Shown piece after piece: positions 59,301 through 64,000 of a stretch of 64,000 nt of DNA. The stretch's first letter is position 1; each line of letters starts with the position of its first letter. The DNA lies in the NCBI GenBank assembly GCA_002633005.1, contig NMRA01000046.1:746144-810143 (forward strand). Direction: 5' to 3'. Source of the DNA: Phoronis australis. Lineage: Eukaryota > Phoronida > Phoronidae. The notes below the pieces were generated by a model. It worked only from the letters and a program-made list of their open reading frames with translations. It made no database searches and had not been told where the DNA came from. The translations under genes and the position numbers were made by a program.

Positions 59301-60575
59301 TGGGGGCCTTTTTTAGTTGAATGAAAAACTACTTAAGAGTACATCGCGTGCTTAGTATAGTACCAATCAATTTCACCCTTGGGCCCAATATCCCACTTCC
59401 TCCCTAAGCGAATAGTAGGAGATCAGGACACCTTATCTGTGCATGAGTTATGAACATGCACTTCGGGTGTTTGGTGAACACTTCCGACTGGAATTTTCTG
59501 CATGTGCATTTAGATGTGTACGTGGTGACTTGGGATTTTTACTAGGTTGCTCAACAAAAACCGAGGTTAAACTGGCAACCTGTAATGTAATCTTCCACAA
59601 CCTACAACCCCTTGTTTTTCTTCTTTCCATTCATTTGACAAAACTTTTCGAGCAGTCTTATTTTATAAGTGACCACTCCTATCCCACCATTTTCCATCCA
59701 TCTATTTTGCATTAACCGGAACTTTTGATTATTATCTTCAGAATTTTCTTGGTTCACAATCTGGTAAAAGTGGAGGAAACGGCTCCCTCTTCAAAATGGC
59801 TACCGGGAACTAGTTTTACTGAATAACGGACATTGATGTTATTCACTGAATAACCAACATTGCCGTTATTCAGTAATAAGTTAAAAACTGGTTCTCGGTA
59901 ACCATTTTTAAGAGAGACCCATTTACTCCATTTTTAACCTGAAATTTCTAACTTTAATTTCATAAAATTGCAACTTGTGAGGAAAACACGACTTTTAGAG
60001 ACATGCTTTCACAAATGTTGAGTTGTGGGGTGTCTGTGGGAATACACTTTCATGACCCAAACTAAGTTGTCCTCTATCACTTGTAAAAGTTAAGTTTCTT
60101 AACTGATTCTCTCCTAGCTGAACCATTCGAATGCCTTGGTTTTACAACACTGAGAATGCTTTTTCAGGAATAACGCAGAATTTATTTGGAAAGTACAAAA
60201 TAATGTGGAAAGGTGTCAAAAAACGGGTAAGGCTGCACTTACTTTAGGCTTAGGGCATAAGTATTCAAGCATCTGCAAAAATGAATCCACAACCACACAC
60301 ACAAAAGTAAAAAATTTCCTTTCAAAAGTAACTTCACAAAAGATCGTTCACTTTACAGTATCCCACGTCAGCTATGACTGTCCTGCATATAACACAACAG
60401 GCTAACAGCAACAAGGAAACCGAGAGATTTTCCAGTGTCAGTGACTTACCTCCTCCAGAGCAGAGACAGAATTTCGACAGCTGTTCATTTTTGCCACAAA
60501 AGTGGACGTTGTTGGGGAATTGTAATCCTCCCATGTTTCTTGAAGAAACTCCTTTACGGAAATCAGCTCCGGCAT
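26268..60575 (-). CDS. ASAP: ASAP-family Arf GTPase-activating protein (23 exons)
   Basis: Joining 60450-60575, 51753-51825, 50933-51019, 43610-43796, 42520-42649, 40709-40794, 39875-40031, 37992-38162, 37548-37595, 37136-37236, 36279-36448, 35800-35933, 35455-35543, 34684-34864, 33968-34059, 33322-33508, 31992-32060, 31082-31135, 30092-30278, 29266-29682, 28663-28844, 27228-27356 and 26268-26342 (all minus) gives 3132 nt, 1043 aa plus stop, with GT-AG introns and consistent phases throughout. Domains: BAR ~30-282, PH ~300-398, ArfGAP ~414-535, ankyrin ~545-690, proline-rich ~715-976, SH3 ~984-1043. This order defines ASAP1/2; ASAP3 lacks the SH3. The ArfGAP zinc ligands C439, C442, C459, C462 and arginine finger R467 are intact, so Arf-GTP hydrolysis activity is expected. 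The known family role is membrane-associated Arf regulation in focal adhesion, podosome and trafficking control. An invertebrate single ASAP1/2 orthologue is likely. Promoter and 3' end are not resolved. Confidence 0.95.
27228..27356 (-). CDS. ASAP: ASAP-like exon 22 (SH3, first part)
   Basis: 43 codons: [20 protein letters not shown], then [15 protein letters not shown] and EEEDWW. ALYxCxADNxDELSF-EGE and the WW pair are SH3 core residues. Donor GTTAGT, phase 0. Confidence 0.95.
27568..27964. repeat. 36-bp minisatellite in ASAP-like intron 21
   Basis: Eleven copies of a 36-bp unit, CTAAATTGATGAGACTTTAC followed by CGTATATCACCTACTC, with C/T and C/A alternates. A multiple of three, it yields a plus-strand open frame with a 12-residue period that is antisense to the host gene and not credible as a protein. 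Confidence 0.95.
28663..28844 (-). CDS. ASAP: ASAP-like exon 21 (proline-rich)
   Basis: 60 codons plus 2 nt: [19 protein letters not shown], then [14 protein letters not shown] and [11 protein letters not shown]. Acceptor CTGTTTCAG, donor GTGAGT, phase 0 out. Confidence 0.9.
29266..29682 (-). CDS. ASAP: ASAP-like exon 20 (proline-rich)
   Basis: 138 full codons, the largest exon. Contains [32 protein letters not shown] and [11 protein letters not shown], with several PxxP sites. Acceptor TTGCCTGATAG, donor GTTTGT. Ser/Pro-rich and poorly conserved apart from the proline clusters. Confidence 0.85.
30092..30278 (-). CDS. ASAP: ASAP-like exon 19 (proline-rich)
   Basis: Encodes [16 protein letters not shown], then [14 protein letters not shown] and [14 protein letters not shown]. 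It begins the region that in ASAP proteins binds SH3 partners. Acceptor TTCTCTTGTAG, donor GTGAGG. Confidence 0.85.
30695..30862. repeat. 57-bp tandem repeat, three copies
   Basis: Three near-identical copies of a 57-bp unit containing CAGCTATAGTCTTGACCTAT and TGGTGTTACTAGAAACAAGC, in the intron between exons 18 and 19. The last copy is diverged at its end. Confidence 0.9.
31082..31135 (-). CDS. ASAP: ASAP-like exon 18 (acidic linker)
   Basis: 18 codons, [18 protein letters not shown], matching the acidic ESDDDMDEK linker after the ankyrin repeats of ASAP1/2. Acceptor TACTTTCAG, donor GTAAGG. Confidence 0.85.
31752..31820 (-). CDS. Possible cassette exon between exons 17 and 18
   Basis: A 69-nt GT-AG segment would insert 23 codons ([23 protein letters not shown]) in phase 0 between flanking phase-0 exons. 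The acceptor (AACAACAG) has a poor pyrimidine tract and the donor (GTCACC) is weak, so it may be chance. Leaving it out keeps the gene model intact. Confidence 0.25.
31992..32060 (-). CDS. ASAP: ASAP-like exon 17 (post-ankyrin)
   Basis: 23 codons, [20 protein letters not shown] and LGS. Resembles the segment in vertebrate ASAP that follows the ankyrin repeats (HVEYEW). Acceptor TTATTTGCAG, donor GTAAGT, phase 0. Confidence 0.85.
32860..32950. repeat. ~20-bp tandem repeat
   Basis: Five copies of GAGTGTCATTATTTGCTGCA with minor changes, in ASAP-like intron 16. Confidence 0.85.
33322..33508 (-). CDS. ASAP: ASAP-like exon 16 (ankyrin)
   Basis: Encodes [20 protein letters not shown], then ECMKLILR and [24 protein letters not shown] and G-T-HVA-ELGH are ankyrin-repeat motifs. 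Donor GTGAGT. Confidence 0.95.
33968..34059 (-). CDS. ASAP: ASAP-like exon 15 (ankyrin)
   Basis: Encodes [18 protein letters not shown] and [10 protein letters not shown], matching ETALHLAVR and IVDFLVQNS of ASAP. Acceptor GATGTCACAG, donor GTGAGT. Confidence 0.95.
34684..34864 (-). CDS. ASAP: ASAP-like exon 14 (ArfGAP end, ankyrin start)
   Basis: 60 codons: [17 protein letters not shown] ends the GAP module, and [17 protein letters not shown] starts the ankyrin region. Donor GTGAGT. Confidence 0.95.
35229..35449. repeat. 37-bp minisatellite beside an ASAP-like 5' splice site
   Basis: Six copies of AATATGTCCATGTGTGGTTA followed by GTAAGCCTGTTACACTT. On the transcribed (minus) strand each unit contains TTACTAACC. 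The array ends four bases from the donor of exon 13. Confidence 0.9.
35455..35543 (-). CDS. ASAP: ASAP-like exon 13 (ArfGAP)
   Basis: Encodes [17 protein letters not shown] and [18 protein letters not shown] matches ASAP. The donor GTAAGG abuts the 37-bp minisatellite at 35229-35449. Confidence 0.9.
35800..35933 (-). CDS. ASAP: ASAP-like exon 12 (ArfGAP catalytic core)
   Basis: Encodes [20 protein letters not shown] then [13 protein letters not shown]. It supplies zinc ligands C459 and C462 and the catalytic R467, completing CX2CX16CX2CX4R. Donor GTAAAT. Confidence 0.95.
36279..36448 (-). CDS. ASAP: ASAP-like exon 11 (PH end, ArfGAP start)
   Basis: Encodes [11 protein letters not shown], ending the PH domain, then [17 protein letters not shown] with the first zinc-ligand pair (C439, C442). 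Acceptor TTATTCTAG, donor GTAGTT. Confidence 0.95.
37136..37236 (-). CDS. ASAP: ASAP-like exon 10 (PH)
   Basis: Encodes [18 protein letters not shown] and [22 protein letters not shown] and [11 protein letters not shown] are nearly invariant in ASAP proteins. Donor GTGAGT. Confidence 0.95.
37548..37595 (-). CDS. ASAP: ASAP-like exon 9 (PH)
   Basis: 16 codons, [16 protein letters not shown], matching the conserved KLNLLTCQVK strand of ASAP PH domains. Acceptor TTTTTAG, donor GTATGT, phase 0 on both sides. Confidence 0.9.
37992..38162 (-). CDS. ASAP: ASAP-like exon 8 (BAR-PH linker, PH start)
   Basis: 57 codons: linker [19 protein letters not shown], then the PH start [15 protein letters not shown] and [13 protein letters not shown] second AG six bases inside could serve as an alternative acceptor only with a frame change, so the first is preferred. 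Confidence 0.9.
39875..40031 (-). CDS. ASAP: ASAP-like exon 7 (BAR C-terminus)
   Basis: Encodes [16 protein letters not shown] through [13 protein letters not shown]. The NFFQDGLK motif at the exon 6/7 join is diagnostic. Donor GTAAGT, phase 0. Confidence 0.95.
40709..40794 (-). CDS. ASAP: ASAP-like exon 6 (BAR)
   Basis: Encodes [20 protein letters not shown] then VEYYQAQK. Donor GTGAGT. The final AA pairs with C of exon 7 to encode Asn. Confidence 0.95.
41158..41600. repeat. 23-bp minisatellite in ASAP-like intron 5
   Basis: About eighteen copies of ATGTGGTAGAGAATGATAC AAAT-type units, 23 bp each, with some 26-bp variants carrying an extra GAT. Because 23 is not a multiple of three, all three minus-strand frames stay open, giving overlapping spurious frames of 129-173 codons. 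Confidence 0.95.
42520..42649 (-). CDS. ASAP: ASAP-like exon 5 (BAR)
   Basis: Encodes [19 protein letters not shown] and [16 protein letters not shown], matching the [17 protein letters not shown] block of ASAP. Donor GTTAGT. Confidence 0.95.
43306..43373 (+). repeat. tRNA-like segment
   Basis: A perfect B box, GGTTCGATTCC (43353-43363), lies about 45 bases after a degenerate A-box region. CTCTGC near the 5' side can pair with GCAGAG at the 3' side as an acceptor stem, but the T-stem pairs poorly. A SINE head or tRNA pseudogene is more likely than a functional tRNA. Confidence 0.35.
43610..43796 (-). CDS. ASAP: ASAP-like exon 4 (BAR)
   Basis: Encodes [19 protein letters not shown] through [20 protein letters not shown]. 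The [22 protein letters not shown] block is a signature of ASAP BAR domains. Donor GTAAGT. Confidence 0.95.
44440..44590 (+). mobile_element. Fragment of the TTAA-ended MITE family
   Basis: The end GTAAGAACTAAAGTTACATG, then CACCCTTCAAGGTAGGCTTC, parallels the right end of the MITEs at 14625 and 16081. The left part is missing or too diverged to place. Confidence 0.45.
44737..45219 (+). mobile_element. Non-autonomous hAT element, CAGGCCTTTAT family, copy 2
   Basis: Ends CAGGCCTTTATGCAGCG and CCTGGATAAAGGCCTG. Flanking octamers CTGGTCAG and TTTGTCAG agree at six of eight positions. Subterminal GGACGCCC words occur four times at the left and once at the right. Lies in ASAP-like intron 3. Confidence 0.85.
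46250..46990. repeat. Dispersed ~450-bp repeat family F, tandem pair
   Basis: Two adjacent copies begin near 46250 and 46704, each opening with a CAGTCYT block, then AACT-GAGAACAG. A third copy at 58650-58990 shares GGAAAATCTC and AGGAGAAATTTCA-type blocks with this pair. No coding remnant; ends in a (CAAA)n-like tract near 46950. Confidence 0.55.
47172..47284. repeat. 54-bp direct duplication
   Basis: Two copies of a segment containing GCCTGCAGTGTTTAGATC and GATTGTAGTGTATCAAACA, adjacent in ASAP-like intron 3. Confidence 0.85.
47890..48031. repeat. 33-bp tandem repeat, four copies
   Basis: Four copies of AGACGTTCATAGGAGGCCAG followed by TCAGTGCACGCTC, with AGTCAG/AGTCGG alternates. Intronic. 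Confidence 0.9.
48032..50239. other. ASAP-like intron 3 without recognised gene
   Basis: Only short frames occur. Around 49720-50860, ACACTTAACTTCGG and an inverted AAAGTTAAGTGT suggest the ends of a further, unclassified element into which the hAT at 50240 inserted. I cannot define it better. Confidence 0.3.
50240..50724 (+). mobile_element. Non-autonomous hAT element, CAGGCCTTTAT family, copy 3
   Basis: Perfect 8-bp target duplication CATATGAC (50232-50239 and 50725-50732). Same termini and GGACGCCC subterminal words as copy 2, with which it is nearly collinear over its whole 485 bp. Lies 209 bp from the end of ASAP-like exon 3, in the following intron. Confidence 0.92.
50933..51019 (-). 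CDS. ASAP: ASAP-like exon 3 (BAR)
   Basis: Encodes [19 protein letters not shown] and SREQEPDI. Acceptor CATTTCCAG, donor GTGAGC. Completes the split Leu and Gly codons with its neighbours. Confidence 0.9.
51753..51825 (-). CDS. ASAP: ASAP-like exon 2 (BAR)
   Basis: 24 codons plus 1 nt, from [20 protein letters not shown] to NSGN, before donor GTAAGT. Matches the first BAR helix of ASAP proteins (LKKSVKAIHNSG). Phase 0 in, phase 1 out. Confidence 0.9.
51855..52030 (+). mobile_element. Truncated hAT element, CAGGCCTTTAT family, copy 4
   Basis: The left end CAGGCCTTCATGCAGCGTAC and several GGACGCCC words are present, then similarity fades. No right terminus is seen before the N gap at 52405. 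It sits 30 bp upstream of ASAP-like exon 2. Confidence 0.7.
52405..53118. other. Assembly gap (run of N)
   Basis: 714 undetermined bases; the right side opens directly into the CTCF-like repeat array, so the gap probably hides more of that array. Frames crossing it are artefacts. Confidence 0.99.
53119..54000 (+). repeat. Second CTCF-like repeat array, in ASAP-like intron 1
   Basis: About two of the ~452-bp units, very similar to 2290-3210. CTCF-core-like motifs start near 53215, 53361, 53505, 53670 and 53815, in the same orientation as the first array. The left side is lost in the gap. The right end has the shared GATGACGGCATAAT block and hairpin, with a shorter GGAC run. Confidence 0.85.
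57120..57750. repeat. Interspersed ~45-bp repeats
   Basis: GGTGATGCTGGGATGTTGA followed by a GGGGCACATCTGATTGG-type block occurs at 57126-57168, and related copies at about 57676-57708 and 57710-57745, separated by unrelated sequence. Confidence 0.6.
57577..57600 (+). promoter_or_regulatory. CCAAT and TATAAAA motifs
   Basis: CCAAT (57577-57581) and TATAAAA (57594-57600) occur together on the plus strand. Their spacing is tighter than usual, the CCAATCAG also occurs in nearby repeats, and no gene follows, so chance is likely. Confidence 0.15.
58650..58990. repeat. Dispersed repeat family F, copy 3
   Basis: Shares with 46250-46990 the blocks GGAAAATCTCGAATAA, GATCTATCCA, a GTGGTCTGTAAATTTC-like stretch, CACAAAGAAACAAACAA and GAGAAATTTCACTTCA. 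Also in ASAP-like intron 1. Confidence 0.5.
60450..60575 (-). CDS. ASAP: ASAP-like exon 1 (start codon, BAR N-terminus)
   Basis: 42 codons from ATG at 60575: [18 protein letters not shown], ending SALEE before donor GTAAGT. The start matches the vertebrate ASAP pattern (MPDQISVSEF). It precedes a 8.6-kb intron, phase 0. Confidence 0.9.
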
Positions 60576-61008
60576 TGAGACTAAGAATGCTTCGATAACA
60601 TCACAAAGAAGAGACAGTCAATAACTCTGCAGCAGGAAGCAGGGGACTCCTAAAATGTAGTTCTGCGACTTTCCGTTAGAAGGAGCTATACCTTAGACTC
60701 ATATATACATTTCGAATAACTCATTTTGAAAAATTCAAAAAAATTTAGAATTTATCTGAAACATATATCCACTCCTTTCATGTGTTGTTCTGAAAAATAA
60801 ACCTGAATTTGTTTCGTATTGTAGTTGTTGGCTTGTGTTAAGGTAGACCATTTCCGGTTGAAACAAATCCGAACTTTTGCGGGAAAGATAAGCTGGTAAT
60901 AGTGGTAGAATTTAACACTTTCTATGAATATGAAATTAATGGGTTTGTAGTAAAGCCGAGATTACCCTACTCTGGAATCGAACCAGCCAGTTGTTGTGAA
61001 CTTGAGTC

Positions 61009-61099
61009 TTGATACACAGGTTCTCGTGCAGCTTACCTCATCTCAAGCGTGTATTCAAGCTTTTAAAGCTGCACGAGAACCTGTGTTAGTGTGTATCAA
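61009..61099. repeat. Long inverted repeat (hairpin) before a LINE remnant
   Basis: The left arm (61009-61034) begins TTGATACACAGGTTCTCG and its reverse complement returns at 61066-61099, identical over 26 bp apart from an 8-base insertion (TTAGTGTG side). The loop is 31 bases. It could be a foldback end or an RNA hairpin at the edge of the LINE fragment. Confidence 0.85.
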
Positions 61100-61126
61100 G
61101 TCACAACACAGTTAAGATTCCACGAG

Positions 61127-61900
61127 CACGTTGATGTTATTTGCAAAAAAGCTTTTAGACAGATGAATGCCTTGTTCCCTCTTCAAAATGTTTTAGGCAT
61201 TAACAGTAAGCTTAAGTTTATGCATTTATAAGATCCTATTTTAATCACTGCCCCTCGTTTGGCACCTATGACCTATGGCTATGTGGAATACAGAAAAGTA
61301 GGAAAATGGAAAAGATACAACACCTTGCTTTAAATTTGTGTTCAATGACAGCGAGTCCAACTACTCACAACTCTTAGTTAAGACTAGGAGCTGCTCTCTA
61401 ACTAGTTGAAATGTTTATCTATTGAAGTATTAAAAAATGTTCATATTATTGGACCCTGTCCTTTGTCAGGAAAGCTTGAATTTAGAGAGTCTGGATACGG
61501 TCTCAGAGGTGAAAACTGTCTCTATGTGAAACGCTTTAATACGATGACTTACGGATGTAACTCAATCTCCCATAAAGGTACTTTGCTGTGGAACTCATTG
61601 CCATCAGTAATGAGACAATGTACTACCTTAAATGAATTTGCCACTCTTGCTCATGACTTTTTCTCTGAGATCTGCTCTTGTGAAAACTGCTATGGATGCC
61701 TACATGCTCCGTAACATGTATGTGTACTTTAGTATTTATATTTATGTTTAAGTTCTGTATATTCTCCGTACTGTAGAATTAACTGTATTTTAGTTCTGTT
61801 CATTTTGTACTAGATTTTGAATTTGTCGGATAATAGCACTTATGCTAACATTTCATTGTTAAGGCTAACCGACTTTTAAATAAAGGTTATTCCTACTAAT
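61127..61900 (+). pseudogene. Decayed LINE: reverse transcriptase C-terminus and 3' UTR
   Basis: In one frame, HVDVICKKAFRQMNALF and LGINSKLKFMH are followed by stops, and the same frame reopens at 61406 with ENCLYVKRFNTMTYGCNS, GTLLWNSLPSVMRQ and a Cys-rich CSCENCYGC end. The order (KKA-Q-NAL, then F-V-R-NT-TYG-NS, LWNSLP) is the C-terminal region of Jockey/CR1-type non-LTR ORF2. The catalytic region is absent, and internal stops occur, so it is a dead 5'-truncated copy. AATAAA lies at 61879-61884, near the presumed 3' end. Confidence 0.8.
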
Positions 61901-62019
61901 TACTACAATCCTCATAAAACCGGGAGCTACATACAGCGACCAGAGTCGAGACAGTGGCAGTGTCTCTACTGGCACCGCCAGTAGATACAGTGAAGCTCAC
62001 ACTGACTATAGTCAAGTTA

Positions 62020-62470
62020 TAAATACCTTTTGCGCATGGAGGGACACCTTAGGAGGCCGTCGATGTATTTAATTCCTTCCAACTCGAACAACTTATTCCT
62101 GTTATCAAACTGTTTCTTCGAGCAGTCCCTCGTTTCCAAAATCGGTAACTCACCATTTATAACACTGCATGCGACAGGTGGTATGATGTCATATCCCCTG
62201 GCTTGCACAGAGTGAAAATGGTGAGTTAACGATACCACCTGTCGCATGCAGTGTTAAAAATGGTGAGTTACCGATTTTGGAAATTGAACGAGGGACTGCT
62301 CGAAAAAAAGTTTGATAACGGAAGTAGTTGTTTGAGTTGGAAAGAATACATCGACCGGACAGCCTCCTATGGCTATGCGACTTTGGTGTTTTAATCAATG
62401 CGAGGCATAATTTGCTGAAAAGCTTCCAGCGTATGAAGCGCCTATCTGAGCTCCAACGTCCTGCCGGCAA
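62020..62470. mobile_element. Foldback element, copy 2
   Basis: Long arms pair head to head: CCAAAATCGGTAACTCACCA at left with TGGTGAGTTACCGATTTTGG at right, extending outward through a GAGGGACTGCTCGA block to GCGCATGGAGGGACACC. A central shorter inversion pairs GCATGCGACAGGTGGTATGA-type arms. Same family as 14290-15165. Confidence 0.8.
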
Positions 62471-62509
62471 GCATACTAACCATTCAGATTAGGCTCTACA
62501 GTCAGCTAG

Positions 62510-63110
62510 CTGTATGAAGACTATCGTCAAATTATAGCTTGGTATCACTGTGTGTTCAGTGCCGACAGACCTCGAAAATGCATTTTCTTGTGTAATTCTC
62601 CACCTTTTGTAACAATGAACATCATTTTGAAAACAGCACGCTCGTGTCACGCACACGCGCCTTTTCTTAAAATTTTACGACATCTCTCGGAGATGATGAC
62701 AGCTTCACAGCAACATAAAATTTGTTGTGAAATTGGGTTTGCTGGTATCAAAATTCGAAAACTTATAATGAAGTGAAAGCAGTTCCGATAATTTGTAGTG
62801 ATGTGTACGCAGTCTCTTGAAAGAACAACAGTTGATTAAAGAATCGGCAAAAAAAGAAACCAATAGGTGACGCTATATTTCATGGCACCGAAAGCTGACG
62901 CAGAAGATCTCCCCACAACTTTAGAACTTTAGCGGCTGAATAACGGTAGAATGCCAATTTTTCCAGCATTGTTAAAAAATTTAGTTTACTCAAGGAAGAG
63001 TGTAGTTTTTAATGACACTTGTTTTGTGTCAGCTTTTATCTGGTCAGTTTTTTACCCGCATCGACGCAAAGCTGTATATTTAGAATACTACTTTGTGCCA
63101 AGTCTAATAA
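62510..63110 (-). mobile_element. Dispersed repeat family E, inverted copy
   Basis: The reverse complement of 62630-62700 (CGAGAGATGTCG, then GGCGCGTG-GCGTGAC) matches 12510-12570, and 62975-63110 matches 12995-13140 directly. Mixed orientation suggests nesting or rearrangement of copies. Confidence 0.45.
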
Positions 63111-63339
63111 TAGGCCTGTTAGCGAGTGACTTACAGATGCTCATTGGATGCACATCTACAACAGCTTTGGTGAATAATCGAACATCAATCATACGATATA
63201 GTCTAGGTTTAGACTTATTAAGAAAAATCTTGCCAATATCGTGTTCTTTCATTTAAAACACATGGCAATATCTCGTGTGGTCTCGCGAAGTCTTGCTTTT
63301 CTAGCAAGGTCTTAGACAGTGATCACCATTTCTACCAGC

Positions 63340-63790
63340 CTTCGAAATGGTTAGGTTCCTAAATGGGCGCTTCATACACTGCAAGCTTTTCGGCGAATTA
63401 TGCCTCACACTGATAAAATATCAAAGTCACGTTGTTATAAGTATGTTTTGTACATAGAGGGACCCCTTAGAAACCTTAGGAGGACGTAGATGTCTTTAAT
63501 TCCTTCCAACTTGAACAAAAACTCCCGTAGTCAACCTTTTTCTTCTAGCTGCCCATCATTCAGTTGCCCAAATCGGTAACTGGTCATTTTTACACTGCAT
63601 ATGTTTCTATTTTTGCTGCACCTGCAAGGAGCATGCACAGTGTTAAAAATGGCCAGTTGCCGATTTGGACAACTGAACATAGGACTACTTGAAGAAAAAG
63701 TTTGATTACCAGAGTATTTGTTCAAGTTGGAAGGAATCGATGGCCTCTTCAGGTGTCCCTCCCCTCTATGCGCAAATGGTACTTATAACA
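63340..63790. mobile_element. Foldback element, copy 3
   Basis: TTGCCCAAATCGGTAACTGG pairs with GCCAGTTGCCGATTTGGACA across a short centre, and the arms continue outward to CATAGAGGGACCCC and GTGTCCCTCCCCTCTATGCG. It matches the foldbacks at 14290 and 62020. Confidence 0.75.
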
Positions 63791-64000
63791 ATGAGATTTT
63801 GATGTCGAGACGGTGGTCACTATCTAATGAGGTCGTAGCATTATTGAACTTTACCCAGGCAATCACTAATGCAGTAACATGACTACTGTAACGGGCCTGT
63901 TGCAGCACAAACTTATGCCTGCACCAAACTGATTTGGTGCTCTTCAGTTTGACACGTTTTGTTGAGCCAAACTGATACCTGCGCCATACTGAAGCTACCG

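Larger units (their letters stand above)
54001..60449. other. ASAP-like intron 1, otherwise unannotated
   Basis: Contains family F copy 3 and the 57120-57750 repeats. Short open frames here show no family resemblance and I found no exon that fits the phase-0 join between exons 1 and 2. Confidence 0.5.

Noticed and set aside
60961-61035. tRNA on the minus strand from a perfect B box at 60974-60984
   Set aside because: No A box at the right distance and no cloverleaf; the region overlaps the long inverted repeat.

Overview
The window is eukaryotic nuclear DNA, AT-rich, with split genes, GT-AG introns of 0.1-9 kb, many transposon relics and minisatellites. The gene content (a TICAM/TRIF-type TIR adaptor and an ASAP-type Arf GAP), the hAT-like elements and a decayed LINE suggest a non-vertebrate animal, probably a marine invertebrate. 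I cannot name the phylum from sequence alone. Two runs of N (8960-9856 and 52405-53118) are assembly gaps, and both lie in repeats.

Two genes can be rebuilt with confidence, and they converge. (1) A TIR-domain gene on the + strand has coding exons at 15278-15900 and 19619-20246, giving 416 aa when joined. A splice acceptor just before the ATG implies at least one more upstream exon. (2) An ASAP-family gene on the - strand has 23 coding exons from 60575 down to 26268. The exons sum to 3132 nt with compatible phases at every junction (1043 aa). Domain order is BAR, PH, ArfGAP, ankyrin repeats, proline-rich, SH3. The first exon (60450-60575) and last exon (26268-26342) are short and easy to miss, but both match the family.

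Layout: 1-285, 35-bp minisatellite; 373-696 (-), an unrecognised 107-codon frame; 1290-3210, a repeat array whose ~150-bp subunits each begin with a CTCF-core-like sequence; 3211-7140, no gene seen; 7140-14290, nested DNA transposons; 14290-21352, the TIR gene, its TIR exon bracketed by two TTAA-ended MITEs; 21380-26267, minisatellite and a hAT-like element; 26268-60575, the ASAP gene with minisatellites and transposons in its introns, including a second CTCF-like array in intron 1 (53119-54000); 60576-64000, a decayed LINE and two foldback elements.

The two genes have unrelated cellular roles (innate immune signalling; Arf GTPase and membrane remodelling), and nothing in the sequence ties them together functionally. 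The observations most worth following up are the CTCF-like arrays, the unusual TIR adaptor and its repeat-flanked exon, and a set of hAT copies with intact 8-bp target duplications.
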